From the NCBI RefSeq assembly GCF_010550245.1, contig NZ_JAAGLU010000010.1, positions 186,001 to 250,000 of the forward strand: DNA of 64,000 nucleotides, written 5' to 3'. The translations under genes were made by a program, and so were the position numbers. The notes below the pieces were generated by a model, which was given only the letters and a program-made list of their open reading frames with translations, had not been told where the DNA came from and ran no database searches. This DNA comes from Streptomyces sp. SID12501. Its GTDB lineage: Bacteria > Actinomycetota > Actinomycetes > Streptomycetales > Streptomycetaceae. How positions within the stretch are numbered: position 1 is the first letter of the stretch; each line of letters starts with the position of its first letter. This document shows positions 44,310 through 52,977 of this stretch, piece after piece.

Positions 44310-44412
44310 GAGGACCACTTCTCCTGCCTGCAACGTACTCTTCGCTCCGGACGTTCACCAAGGGCCGTCGGCCGGGCCGCCGGCCGCTGAGACGACGGGG
44401 GAGAAACACACC

Positions 44413-45363
44413 GTGCTACCGGATGCCGACGACCTTCCCGAGATCCTGCTCGACCTGGCCGTACCCCATGAGGACATCAACGAACTGGTCTCACTGCGAC
44501 ACCTGTTGACCCGCGACTTCGGAGCGATGCGGCTTCTGGAGGAGTGCGTCGAGGGGCTGGTGCGGGACATGGGAGAGATCGGCGGGGCGGCGCCCTGGCC
44601 CGGCGAGCGGGTCGCGGAACTGTTCACCGGGCAGGCGGACGGACGGGCCGGCGGGGAGCCGGGGGCGCTGGGCCGGTATTTCGCCGTGTACGTGTTCCTC
44701 GCGGCCCTTCCGTACGTTCGCGCCCACCACCACGCCCTCGGGATCCCGCCGGAGGTGTCCCGCCGCACGCTCGCCGACCTCGGGCGGAACATGGCGCTGC
44801 ACCGCAGGAGGCACGGCCGGGGCGGCGTGGAGGCGATGTGGTGGCTCGGCCTGCACTTTCACGGGGAGCTGTTCCAGCTGGGGCGGCTGCAGTTCCAGCG
44901 GGCGCGCGTGGGGGAGCGGACGGCGGAGTTGCTCGCTGCCACCGGTCCGGCCCCGGCCGCCGACGCCATGTGTCTCAGCCTGCACATCCCCGACTTTCAC
45001 GGGCCGTTGTCCCCGGCCGCCTGTGATCGGTCCCTGGCACTGGCCCTGGACTTCTTCGCGCGGCACTTCCCGGAGGAGCGGTACACGGGCGGGGTCTGTC
45101 ACTCCTGGCTGCTGGACCCGCAGCTGAAGCGGTATCTGGGGGCGGACTCCAACATCGTCCGCTTCCAGGAACGCTTCCGGATCGTGCAGGAGGCGGACGA
45201 CCCGGCCGACTCCCAGCCGGTCCAGTTCGTCTTCGGGAATCCGGACCTGCCGGTGGCCGAGATGCCCCGGCGGACCACGGTGGAACGGGCTGTCGGGGAC
45301 CATCTGAGGGCAGGCGGCCACTGGTACATCGGGCATGGGTGGTTCCCGCTGCCGATGGTTTGA
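44413..45363 (+). CDS. GNAT-like acyltransferase-domain protein (actinobacterial)
   Basis: A 316-aa protein that I recognise loosely as the 'acyltransferase domain-containing' family common beside coaE in Streptomyces. N-terminal helical part (LLEECVEGLVRDMGEIGG), then a central WWLGLHFHGELFQLGRLQFQR and SLHIPDFHGPLSPAACDRSL region, ending with a GNAT-like tail. Substrate unknown. GTG 44413 has GGGGGAG 11 nt upstream. It is divergent from the DUF6343 gene. Confidence 0.7.
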   Translation: MLPDADDLPEILLDLAVPHEDINELVSLRHLLTRDFGAMRLLEECVEGLVRDMGEIGGAAPWPGERVAELFTGQADGRAGGEPGALGRYFAVYVFLAALPYVRAHHHALGIPPEVSRRTLADLGRNMALHRRRHGRGGVEAMWWLGLHFHGELFQLGRLQFQRARVGERTAELLAATGPAPAADAMCLSLHIPDFHGPLSPAACDRSLALALDFFARHFPEERYTGGVCHSWLLDPQLKRYLGADSNIVRFQERFRIVQEADDPADSQPVQFVFGNPDLPVAEMPRRTTVERAVGDHLRAGGHWYIGHGWFPLPMV

Positions 45364-45425
45364 CTCGAACGGGTGAACAGGCCGGAGGCGGGAACGGCCG
45401 TGCAGGCACGGGCCGTTGTGCGGGT

Positions 45426-46115
45426 ATGAGGCTGGAGATGCGAGAAGGACATACAGGCACGGGACCGGGGGCGATCACTCCGGACGGCTGCGCGGTCGAG
45501 CTCTACTCGCGGCTGCCGATCGGGGACGAGCCGGACATCATCGCCGCCGCGGTGCCCGCAGGCGCGCACATCCTGGAACTCGGCAGTGGCGTCGGACGCA
45601 TGACCCACCCGCTCCTGGAGCGCGGCTTCACGGTCACGGCGGTGGACGAGTCGGCCGAGATGCTGGAGCGCGTCCGGGGAGCGCGCACGATATGCAGCCC
45701 GATCGAGGACCTCGACCTGGGCGAGAAGTTCGACGTGGTGATGCTCGCGTCGTTCCTCGTGCACGCCGGGGACGCCGAGGTGCGGAGGGGGCTGCTGCGC
45801 ACCTGCGCCCGGCATCTCGCCAAGGACGGTCATGTGCTGGTCCAGCGCGAGGGCGCGGACTACCACACGAACCTGCCCCGCGAGCGAATCGGGCCTGGCG
45901 GGTCCACGATACGGCTGGTGTCGTCGGAGCCGGTCGGGGACGGCGTCAACTCGGTGCGCGCGGAGTACGAGTTCCCGGACGCGGTGTGGACCCAGACCTT
46001 CCTTGCCCGGCCGTTGACACCGGAGCAGTTCGAGGAGGCTCTGAGGGAAGCGGGCCTGAAGGCGGACCGGTATCTGACGGAGGACGGGGTCTGGGTGAGG
46101 GTGACGAGTGGGTAG
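45426..46115 (+). CDS. Class I SAM-dependent methyltransferase
   Basis: A 229-aa enzyme. Motif I is ILELGSGVGRMTHPLLERG, then VTAVDES, SPIEDLDL, FDVVMLASFLVH and HLAKDGHVLVQRE; these give a full SAM site. The C-terminal half has a beta-rich cap (YEFPDAVWTQTFLARPLTPEQF). The substrate is unknown. ATG 45426 or 45438 is possible. It overlaps no neighbour and precedes the MOSC gene by 47 bp. Confidence 0.88.
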   Translation: MRLEMREGHTGTGPGAITPDGCAVELYSRLPIGDEPDIIAAAVPAGAHILELGSGVGRMTHPLLERGFTVTAVDESAEMLERVRGARTICSPIEDLDLGEKFDVVMLASFLVHAGDAEVRRGLLRTCARHLAKDGHVLVQREGADYHTNLPRERIGPGGSTIRLVSSEPVGDGVNSVRAEYEFPDAVWTQTFLARPLTPEQFEEALREAGLKADRYLTEDGVWVRVTSG

Positions 46116-46162
46116 GGGATGCTTGTAGCGAACAGAGACACGTGTGCGAGGGGATTCTGAGG

Positions 46163-46705
46163 ATGAGCGGCATGGTCGTGGCGGTCAGCAGCAACGGCGG
46201 GTACTCGTTCAGCAAGCCGAACCGGGACAGCGTCAGACTCCTGGCCGGGCTCGGTGTGGAGGGGGATGTGCATGCCGGGACGACCGTCAAACACCGCTCG
46301 CGCATGGCGAAGGACCCCACGCAGCCGAATCTGCGCCAGGTCCATCTGATCCACGAGGAGCTCTTCACCGAGATGGGTGAGGAAGGGTTCGAGGTGGCGC
46401 CCGGAGAACTCGGCGAGAACATCACCACCCGGGGTCTCGATCTGCTCGCGCTTCCGGTCGGCACCCTGCTGCACGTAGGCGACGACGTGGTGCTGACCGT
46501 GACCGGCCTGCGCAACCCCTGCCTGCAGATCGACAACTTCCAGGACGGGCTGCTGAAGCGGGTGGTCGGACGGGACGCCGCGGGGAACGTCGTCCGCAAG
46601 GCCGGAATCATGAGCGTCGTGACGGAAGGTGGTGAGGTGGGCCCCGGAGACACGGTCAAGGTCGAACTTCCCAGTGGGCCGCACCAGGCTCTGCGCCCGG
46701 TCTGA
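46163..46705 (+). CDS. MOSC-domain protein
   Basis: A 180-aa MOSC (molybdenum cofactor sulfurase C-terminal) domain protein, YiiM/YuaD-like. GLGVEGDVHAG is the glycine-rich start, PGELGENITTRGLDLLALPVG the central strand, and the conserved Cys lies in LRNPCLQI, thought to bind the molybdenum cofactor or a sulfur donor. GAGGGG precedes ATG 46163. It may handle the cofactor for oxidoreductases such as the YdeP enzyme, but that is an inference. Confidence 0.9.
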   Translation: MSGMVVAVSSNGGYSFSKPNRDSVRLLAGLGVEGDVHAGTTVKHRSRMAKDPTQPNLRQVHLIHEELFTEMGEEGFEVAPGELGENITTRGLDLLALPVGTLLHVGDDVVLTVTGLRNPCLQIDNFQDGLLKRVVGRDAAGNVVRKAGIMSVVTEGGEVGPGDTVKVELPSGPHQALRPV

Positions 46706-46755
46706 GAACTCCCGCCGAGCTGCGATGAGTTCTGGGCCGGCGGTCGGTCTACCTC

Positions 46756-46782
46756 TGTGAAAGCAACGCGAACCGCTTCACA
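46756..46782. promoter_or_regulatory. Inverted repeat before the DoxX gene
   Basis: TGTGAA (46756-46761) and TTCACA (46777-46782) are perfect arms 15 bp apart, ending 12 bp before the DoxX ATG and overlapping the SD region. A repressor site is possible. Confidence 0.35.
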
Positions 46783-46794
46783 CAGGAGACCTCC

Positions 46795-47253
46795 ATGTCC
46801 GAGACCAGTGCTCCCGCCACGTCCCTCACCTCTGCCGAGTCCGAGTCCGAGTCCGTGTCCGTGTCCGCTCGCGGGCGCCGCGCCCGGATAGCGCTGCGGG
46901 CGCTTCAGGTGGTGCTCGCCCTCTTCTACGGGTTCGCGAGCGCGCTGCCCAAGTTGATCGCGCACCCGTCGGCCGCCGAGTCCTTCGACAAGATGGGCTG
47001 GGGCAGCGCAGGCATGTACACCATCGGGTTGCTCGAACTGGCCGGAGCTGTCGCGCTGTTGATTCCGGTGCTGCAGTCGGTGGCCGCGATGGCACTGAGC
47101 GCGCTGATGGTGGGCGCGTTCATCGTGCAGGTCGCTGTCTTCGACGGGCAGTACGCGGCGACACCACTGATCCTCATCGTGCCGCTCGCCCTCATCGCCT
47201 GGGCCCGCCGTGGACACAACGCGGAGCTTCTGCGGCTGGTGCGGCGGGCGTGA
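46795..47253 (+). CDS. DoxX family membrane protein
   Basis: A 152-aa membrane protein with four hydrophobic helices (VVLALFYGFASALPKLI, YTIGLLELAGAVALLIPVL, AMALSALMVGAFIVQVAVF, and a last one ending before WARRG). DoxX/SURF4-like proteins are linked to oxidative or thiol stress. The N-terminal SESESESVSVS comes from a 6-bp tandem repeat (GAGTCC, then GTGTCC). AGGAG precedes the ATG by 7 nt. Confidence 0.87.
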   Translation: MSETSAPATSLTSAESESESVSVSARGRRARIALRALQVVLALFYGFASALPKLIAHPSAAESFDKMGWGSAGMYTIGLLELAGAVALLIPVLQSVAAMALSALMVGAFIVQVAVFDGQYAATPLILIVPLALIAWARRGHNAELLRLVRRA

Positions 47254-47389
47254 AGGTGCCGGCGTACGGCCGGGGGTGGCGTTCGGCGGGTCCTGGGGAC
47301 CTGTCGGGCGCCGCTGCCGGGTACGAGGGGCCGTGCCGGGTCGCGTCCCTGCGGGCCTTGGGGTGAGGGGGCCTGTGGCGGTGGCGCCC

Positions 47390-47920
47390 TTACGAGGCGT
47401 CGTCGGGGGCGGCGAGACCTCGCAGGCGCTCCATGTCGCGGCGGTCGCGCTTCGTCGGGCGGCCCGTGCCGCGGTCGCGGATGCCGGCCGGGGCGACGGC
47501 CTCGCGGGGTGGCGGCGGAGGACTGTTGTCGACGTAGCACTCGATGGCCACGGGAGCTCCGACCCGCTTGCGGATCAGGCGTTTCACCACGGCGACCCGT
47601 TCCAGGCCGTCGTGGCGGAGGCGGACCTCGTCGCCGACGCGCACGGCGTATGCGGGCTTCACCCGCTCGCCGTTGACGCGTACGTGGCCGCCCCGGCAGG
47701 CGGTCGCGGCCATGGAACGGGTCTTCATGAGACGCACGGACCAGATCCAGCTGTCGATGCGGACGGTCTCACCGCTCACCGGACGGGCGGCGTCGGCCGC
47801 GGTCACCGCCGGGGCGACCGGGGCGACCGGTGCGGCCGGTGAGGTGTCGGCTGCGGTGCCGTCTTCGGTGTGCGTGCTGCCTTCGGTGGCCGCGCCCTCG
47901 GAAGCCCTGCCAGATGCCAT
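47390..47920 (-). CDS. S4-domain RNA-binding protein (Hsp15-like)
   Basis: A 176-aa protein with an Ala/Thr/Pro-rich N-terminal 60 residues followed by an S4 RNA-binding domain: RIDSWIWSVRLMKTRSMAATACRGGHVRVNGERV. It resembles Hsp15, which binds stalled 50S subunits carrying peptidyl-tRNA. A basic C-terminal tail (GRPTKRDRRDMERLRG) follows. ATG 47920 is chosen; upstream codons are not family-like. It is convergent with DoxX and divergent from the glycosylase gene. Confidence 0.9.
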   Translation of the reverse strand: MASGRASEGAATEGSTHTEDGTAADTSPAAPVAPVAPAVTAADAARPVSGETVRIDSWIWSVRLMKTRSMAATACRGGHVRVNGERVKPAYAVRVGDEVRLRHDGLERVAVVKRLIRKRVGAPVAIECYVDNSPPPPPREAVAPAGIRDRGTGRPTKRDRRDMERLRGLAAPDDAS

Positions 47921-48048
47921 GCCCTCGACCTTAGTACTCCGGATCGGGCGGGCCGGACGGGTTTTTCCGGTCCTGGTCCTGATACCCGGTCCTGTCTTCG
48001 GGGCCCGGTTCCGGGAGCGGCACGCGTCCACCGTTCTACCGTGGGCCC

Positions 48049-48760
48049 ATGGACATCAACGGCCCGGCCGGGCTGACCGCGCTCGACGAGCGGATCGCCG
48101 GGTGCCGGCGCTGCCCTCGGCTGGTCGCCTGGCGGGAGGAGGTAGCCCGTACCAAGCGCCGGTTTCGCGGACTGGGACTACTGGGGGCGGCCGGTGCCGG
48201 GGTTCGGGCCCGCGGATGCCCGGCTGCTCATCGTCGGGCTGGCCCCCGCTGCCCACGGCGGGAACCGGACCGGGCGGATGTTCACGGGGGACCGCTCCGG
48301 AGATGTGCTGTACGAGGCGCTCCACGAGGTGGGTCTCGCGTCGCAGGCCGGTTCGGTGAGCGCCGACGACGGGCTCGAACTGTACGGCGTACGCATCACC
48401 TCGCCCGTGCACTGCGCCCCGCCCGCCAACAATCCGCCACCCGAGGAGCGGGACGCGTGCCGGCCGTGGCTGGTGAGCGAGCTGGAGCTGCTCAGGCCGA
48501 CACTGCGGGCCGTGGTGGTGCTCGGGGCGTTCGGCCGGCAGGCGACGCTGCCCGTCCTCGACGCGGCCGGCTGGAGCGTGCCGCGTCCGCGAGCCGCCTT
48601 CGGGCACGGGGCGCGGATCACGCTCGGCGCCGGGCTGCGGCTCTTCGCCTGCTTCCACGTCAGCCGGCGCAACACCTTCACCGGCCGTCTCACGCCCGCG
48701 ATGCTCCGAGATGTGCTGCGGGACGCGGCGAACGCCGCCTGCCTGCCCCATCAGTGCTGA
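48049..48760 (+). pseudogene. Uracil-DNA glycosylase family 5 gene broken by a +1 frameshift
   Basis: The first 40 codons (ATG 48049) read DERIAGCRRCPRLVAW with Fe-S cysteines, then RRFR, in one frame; the rest continues in the next frame from 48170, DWDYWGRPVPGFGPADARL, on to the stop at 48758-48760. An extra G at 48169/48170 (CGCGGAC instead of CGCGAC) accounts for it. The second part has the catalytic GLAPAAHGGNRTG, the FTGDRSG motif, SPVHCAPPAN and FACFHVSRRNTFTG, all intact. The intact gene would encode a UdgB-type enzyme of about 236 aa that removes uracil and deaminated bases. Pseudogene, sequencing error or frameshifting cannot be told apart here. Confidence 0.85.
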
Positions 48761-48834
48761 GAGCAGCGGGAGTGAGAGCAGCAGTGGTGAAAATTGGTGT
48801 GATCGGACCGGGGTAGGCAGGTTACGTTGCCCCG

Positions 48835-49806
48835 ATGGGCCCGTATCCGGAGATCGAACCGTACGACCACGGCATGCTCGATGTCGGGGACGGCAACCGC
48901 GTCCACTGGGAGGTCTGCGGGAATCCGCGGGGCAAGCCGGCGGTGATGCTGCACGGCGGGCCGGGGTCGGGGGCGAGCCCGAACTTCCGGCGGTACTTCG
49001 ATCCGGCCGCCTACCGGATCGTGCTGCTCGACCAGCGCGGGGCCGGGCGTTCGACACCGCACGCGAGCGCGTACGACACCGATATGAGCGTCAACACGAC
49101 GGGCCACATCCTGGCCGATCTCGAGCTGCTGCGGCGGCACCTGGGGATCGACCGGTGGCTGGTGTGGGGCGTGTCGTGGGGGTCGGTGCTCGGGCTGCGG
49201 TACGCGCAGACGCATCCGGAGGTCGTGTCCGAGCTGGTGCTCACCGCGGTCGCGACCGGATCCGGCGCCGAAGTGGCCCTGCTGACCAGAGGACTGGGAA
49301 ATCTGTTCCCCGAGGCGTTCGAGAAGTTCCGTGCCGAGGTGCCCGAGGACGAGCGGGAGGGGAACCTGGCCGCCGCGTACAACCGGCTGCTGGAGTCGCC
49401 CGACCCCGAGGTCCGGGCACACGCCGCACGGGCGTGGACCGACTGGGAGACGGCCATGCTCCCGGCACCGCCCCGCTCCGTACCGCGCTACGAGGACCCG
49501 GTGTTCCGCATGGGCTTCGCCCGGACCGTCACCCACTACTGGGGCGACGACCACTTCCTGGGCGAGGGAAACGAGGGCGCGGAAGGCGTCGTACTGCGCG
49601 ACGCGCACCTGCTCAGGAACATCCCCGGCACCCTCGTCCAGGGCAGCCTCGACCCCGGGAATCTGCTCGGCACGGTCTGGCGGCTGCATCACGCCTGGCC
49701 CGGCAGTGAGTTGATCGTCGTCGACGAGGTGGGACACAACGCGGGGGCGCCGGGCATGGTGGACGAGCTGGTGGCGGCCACCGACCGGTACGCCGCCCGT
49801 GGCTGA
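48835..49806 (+). CDS. Prolyl aminopeptidase (alpha/beta hydrolase)
   Basis: A 323-aa alpha/beta hydrolase of the proline iminopeptidase family that removes N-terminal proline. HGGPGSGASPNFRRYFD holds the oxyanion-hole HGGPG, LLDQRGAGRSTP is the second hallmark, and the nucleophile Ser lies in WGVSWGSVLGL (GxSxG; most members have GGSWG). Late Asp/His pairs occur in GSLDPGNL and VGHNAGAPGM. No signal peptide. It is preceded by the broken glycosylase gene by 74 bp. Confidence 0.92.
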   Translation: MGPYPEIEPYDHGMLDVGDGNRVHWEVCGNPRGKPAVMLHGGPGSGASPNFRRYFDPAAYRIVLLDQRGAGRSTPHASAYDTDMSVNTTGHILADLELLRRHLGIDRWLVWGVSWGSVLGLRYAQTHPEVVSELVLTAVATGSGAEVALLTRGLGNLFPEAFEKFRAEVPEDEREGNLAAAYNRLLESPDPEVRAHAARAWTDWETAMLPAPPRSVPRYEDPVFRMGFARTVTHYWGDDHFLGEGNEGAEGVVLRDAHLLRNIPGTLVQGSLDPGNLLGTVWRLHHAWPGSELIVVDEVGHNAGAPGMVDELVAATDRYAARG

Positions 49807-49835
49807 GTCGACTGTCGGTGACTAGCGGCTAGCGG

Positions 49836-50246
49836 CTAGCGACGGCGGGTGCGGGTGCGTTCGCCCGCTGACTGTACGAACTGGAGTTCCAGCGTGGGTG
49901 GAGGAGGAACGACACCCGGGCCGCCGGCCTCCGCCCAGCGGAGTATCTCGTCGGTGCAGTCGTCACCCATCGACCAGCCGATCCATACGGCTTTCCCGCC
50001 ACGCCCGCGACCCTCGCCCGAGGGCTGTACGACGATGATGTTCGCCTGGTCGCAGGGGCCGAGGCAGTCCGTCGTACGGACCGCGAGGCGCCCGGCGGAG
50101 GCCGTGGCCGCCGCACGCAGCCGCTCCAGCTGCCAGTCGTGGTCGTAGCCGGGGTATTTGCGCGCGTCGCCGCAGCAGCAGCCACGGCAGACGATCAGCG
50201 TGCAGGGGCGGGTGCGGGCGGCACCGATCACCGTACGGGCGGTCAC
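49836..50246 (-). CDS. Thioredoxin-like (2Fe-2S) ferredoxin-domain protein
   Basis: A 136-aa protein with CxGCCCGD...CLGPCDQANIIVV, the four-Cys pattern of thioredoxin-like [2Fe-2S] ferredoxins (CRGCCCG near residue 20 and CLGPC near 60). It should be a small cytoplasmic electron carrier. GTG 50246 overlaps the stop of the upstream 57-aa gene as GTGA, and GGAGGG lies 6 nt before it. Partner enzyme not apparent. Confidence 0.88.
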   Translation of the reverse strand: MTARTVIGAARTRPCTLIVCRGCCCGDARKYPGYDHDWQLERLRAAATASAGRLAVRTTDCLGPCDQANIIVVQPSGEGRGRGGKAVWIGWSMGDDCTDEILRWAEAGGPGVVPPPPTLELQFVQSAGERTRTRRR

Positions 50247-50416
50247 TGGTCGCCCTCCAGGTTGTTGCCCGCTGTGGCCAGGATGCTGTCGAAGCGCTCG
50301 GTCGGCTCGCGGTCGACCAGCCGGTCGCCGGGCCCCGGCCGACCCGCGCTGTCTTCCTCCGGCAGAGCCGCCGGAGCCCGGTCGCGCACCCCTCCGAGCG
50401 GTTCGATCTTCGTCAT
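50243..50416 (-). CDS. 57-aa hypothetical protein coupled to the ferredoxin gene
   Basis: A 57-aa acidic protein (MTKIEPLGGVRDRAPAALPE ... RFDSILATAGNNLEGDQ). Its stop overlaps the GTG of the ferredoxin-like gene by 4 bp, the coupling pattern used by other operons here, which supports it being translated. The SD is weak. No domain recognised. It is divergent from the GH6 gene. Confidence 0.55.
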   Translation of the reverse strand: MTKIEPLGGVRDRAPAALPEEDSAGRPGPGDRLVDREPTERFDSILATAGNNLEGDQ

Positions 50417-50645
50417 GGGCCCATCTTCGCCGACGCGAGGGTGCGTTACGGCGCCTGGGGCTGCCTTTGGTCGACGGGGCGGGCGCGGCGGGGTTCGGTC
50501 GCGAGGGCTGGTGGGCGCCGGTGGGGTGATCTTGGGGCGGCTCGGTGGTGCTGTGCGGGGTGCTGGACGGCGGTGACCGCAGACTCCGGGGAGGTCGGAT
50601 CGTCGTCGCCGACGCGGCCCGTCGGCGACGGGAACGGAGTCGCCC

Positions 50646-51758
50646 GTGCCCAGGTTGCGCAGATCGCCCAGGTTTCCCATGTGGTTGCCGCGAGCCGTTG
50701 TCGTCGTACTGCTGGTGGGAGGCTGCTGTATGGGGGTGCTGGGGACAGGGGAGGACGGTGCCCGCAGGGCGGGGCCGGGGACGGGCGCGCCCGCCGGTTC
50801 CGGGGAGTACGCGGGTGGGCGTGAAGAGGTGGCCTTCGAACCGCTCTGGGTGGATCCCCGGTCGCGTGCGGCGCGGCAGGCCGCCGAGTGGCGGATCGCG
50901 GGGCGCGCGGCGGACGCCGAGCTGATGGACCGTATCGCGAGCCGCCCCCAGGCCGAGTGGGTGACCGGGGCGAGCCCCCGGGCCACTGTCCAGGCGGTGA
51001 CCACGGCCGCGGCGCGCGCCGGGCGGACAGCCGTGCTGGTGGCGTACGACGTCCCGGGCCGGGACTGCGGGCAGTACTCCGGCGGCGGTGCCCTGGGCGT
51101 GCTGGACTACCGCACCTGGGTGGACGAGTTCGCGGTGGGCCTCGGTGACCGGGGTGCTTATGTGATCGTCGAACCGGACGCCGTCGCCCAGGTGGTCGCG
51201 GGCTGTACCCAGGTCGACGCGGAGGAACGGTACGCGCTGCTCGCGTACGCCGTCGAGCGGATCAAACGGCAGCCGCACGCGCACGTGTACCTCGACGCGG
51301 GCAACTCCGGCTGGATTCCGCAGCCGACCCGGCTGGTCGAGGCGTTGCGGGCGGCGGGGGTGGGACAGGCCGACGGATTCGCCCTGAACGTCTCCAACTT
51401 CCAGACCGACCAGGACAGTTCGGTCTACGGCGACGCGCTGTCGAGGGCCCTCGGCGGCAAGCACTACGTCGTGGACACCAGCCGCAACGGCAACGGCCCC
51501 TACAGGGGTACTGACACCGGTACGGACACTGGTACCGGTACGGACACCGGTATCGGTACGGACGCCGAGTCGTGGTGCAATCCGCCGGGGCGAGCCCTGG
51601 GGACACCGCCCACGACGGTCACCGGCCGTCCTCGGCTCGACGCTCAGCTGTGGATCAAACGGCCGGGCGAGTCCGACGGCACCTGCCGGGGCGGCCCGCC
51701 CGCTGGGCAGTGGTGGCCGTCGTACGCCCTCGAGCTCGCTCGCAACGCACGGTCGTGA
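50646..51758 (+). CDS. Glycoside hydrolase family 6 (cellulase-type)
   Basis: A 370-aa exported hydrolase. An N-terminal basic/hydrophobic anchor (PRAVVVVLLVGGCCMGVLG) could be a signal peptide or lipoprotein-like anchor. GH6 motifs are AYDVPGRDCGQYSGGG (catalytic acid region), VIVEPDAVAQ, VYLDAGNSGW, FALNVSNF and DTSRNGNGP (base region), then SWCNPPGRALG. It would hydrolyse beta-1,4-glucan. A Gly-Thr-Asp repeat sits in the loop before SWCNPP. GTG 50646 has GGAG upstream. No carbohydrate-binding module is present. Confidence 0.9.
   Translation: MPRLRRSPRFPMWLPRAVVVVLLVGGCCMGVLGTGEDGARRAGPGTGAPAGSGEYAGGREEVAFEPLWVDPRSRAARQAAEWRIAGRAADAELMDRIASRPQAEWVTGASPRATVQAVTTAAARAGRTAVLVAYDVPGRDCGQYSGGGALGVLDYRTWVDEFAVGLGDRGAYVIVEPDAVAQVVAGCTQVDAEERYALLAYAVERIKRQPHAHVYLDAGNSGWIPQPTRLVEALRAAGVGQADGFALNVSNFQTDQDSSVYGDALSRALGGKHYVVDTSRNGNGPYRGTDTGTDTGTGTDTGIGTDAESWCNPPGRALGTPPTTVTGRPRLDAQLWIKRPGESDGTCRGGPPAGQWWPSYALELARNARS
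51507..51563 (+). repeat. 6/12-bp tandem repeat in the GH6 gene
   Basis: Units of GGTACxGACACx (12 bp) and GGTAxC (6 bp) alternate over 57 bp, encoding GTDTGTDTGTGTDTGIGTD in a surface loop. The repeat is in frame, so it can expand or contract without breaking the gene. Confidence 0.85.
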
Positions 51759-51791
51759 GCCTGGGGCGAGCCCGCGAATCCCCTGTACGGG

Positions 51792-52265
51792 CTATGGCTG
51801 CCAGACGTACCGCACGTCAGGCTCCCGCTCCTCGTTTCCGCTGCCGTCCGTGTGCTCGGCGGCGACGAACCCGTGGCGTTCGTAGAAGCGCTGGGCGGGC
51901 TTGTTGACCTGGAACGCCCACAGGGTCAGTCCGTCCGGGCTGCGCTCCTTCGCGAGGGCGATGAAAAGGTCACCGATGCCTCGCCCACGCCAGCCCGGCA
52001 GCAGGTACAGCTGGGACACCTTGGGACCGGCGAGCACCATCACGCCGACGATCCCGTCCGCGGACGACGCCTCCGCGACCCAGGTCTCGCGGTGCGGTAC
52101 CACCACGTCCCGGAAGTAGTCGCGGACCTCGTCGTCGGATCGTGGCCGGTTGACGGTGGGCAGCGCGGCGGCGATGGACCGCAGGAGGACATTGGCCGCG
52201 GGCACGGCGTCGTCGGCCGCCGCACGGCGGAGGGCGATCTTCGGGCTGGGGGAGGAAGAGGTCAC
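51792..52265 (-). CDS. GNAT N-acetyltransferase
   Basis: A 157-aa GNAT. VSQLYLLPGWRGRGIGDLFI is the acetyl-CoA motif A (R/QxxGxG/A), and VNKPAQRFYERHGFV is motif B. The N-terminus has RRAAADDAVPAANVLLRSI. Substrate unknown. GTG 52265 is tentative; the SD is weak. It is convergent with GH6, 33 bp apart, and lies directly downstream of the RidA gene. Confidence 0.85.
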   Translation of the reverse strand: MTSSSPSPKIALRRAAADDAVPAANVLLRSIAAALPTVNRPRSDDEVRDYFRDVVVPHRETWVAEASSADGIVGVMVLAGPKVSQLYLLPGWRGRGIGDLFIALAKERSPDGLTLWAFQVNKPAQRFYERHGFVAAEHTDGSGNEEREPDVRYVWQP

Positions 52266-52309
52266 GGGGGCGGAGCCTGTCAGAGGTGCCGTGCCGAACG
52301 CACCTGGAT

Positions 52310-52780
52310 TTACCACCGGATTCCAGCGCGCCCGGCAGGCTCCGAATCTGTCTCCGGGCCCGCTTCCGGGGTCTCTTCCGGCTCCGGGACGGCTGCCGTC
52401 GCCGTGATCTCCACCAACTGCCCGGAGTAGCCGAGGCAGGCCACCCCGATCAGGGTCGACGAATGCGGTCCGGTGGACAGACCGGACGCCTCGACGACTT
52501 CCCAGACGGCGGACAGGACACCGGGCTCGCCGCTCACGACGTACACGTCCGTCGCCAGGACATGCCCGAAGTCGCTTCCCACCGCCCGGAGCTGCTCGCC
52601 CAGATTGACGATCACCTGTTCCGCCTGTCGCACGGGATCGCCCATGCCGACGATCCGCCCCTCCGCGTCCAGCGGCACGGAGCCGGCGAGAAACGCGAGG
52701 CGTGTGCCCGCCTCGACGACGGAGGCGTGGGAGTACGTGGGCGGCGGGAACAGGCCGGGGACGGTGACGCGCTTGAGCAT
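52310..52780 (-). CDS. RidA family protein (enamine/imine deaminase)
   Basis: A 156-aa RidA/YjgF/UK114 protein that hydrolyses reactive enamine/imine intermediates of PLP enzymes. TRLAFLAGSVPLDAEG, GDPVRQAEQVIVNLGEQLRAVG, VYVVSGEP and PHSSTLIGVACLGYSGQLVEI follow the family, though the usual active-site Arg before the C-terminus should be checked. A 25-residue Glu/Pro-rich tail is additional. AGGAG precedes ATG 52780 by 8 nt. Confidence 0.88.
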   Translation of the reverse strand: MLKRVTVPGLFPPPTYSHASVVEAGTRLAFLAGSVPLDAEGRIVGMGDPVRQAEQVIVNLGEQLRAVGSDFGHVLATDVYVVSGEPGVLSAVWEVVEASGLSTGPHSSTLIGVACLGYSGQLVEITATAAVPEPEETPEAGPETDSEPAGRAGIRW

Positions 52781-52977
52781 GAGCGAACTCCTGGGGAGCG
52801 GGACGAGGCGGGACGAGGGATCGAGCGGCGGGCGTGCGGGGCGCCCGCCGGGCAACTCGCCGATCATGCGGAGTGCCGGGTGGCGGGCGCACCCGAATTT
52901 CCGTCGGGGCACGCGGTTGCCGCCGTACAACGGTCGCTGTTTCCCCCCAACCCCGCTTCGCCCTGCCCGGGGGCTCG

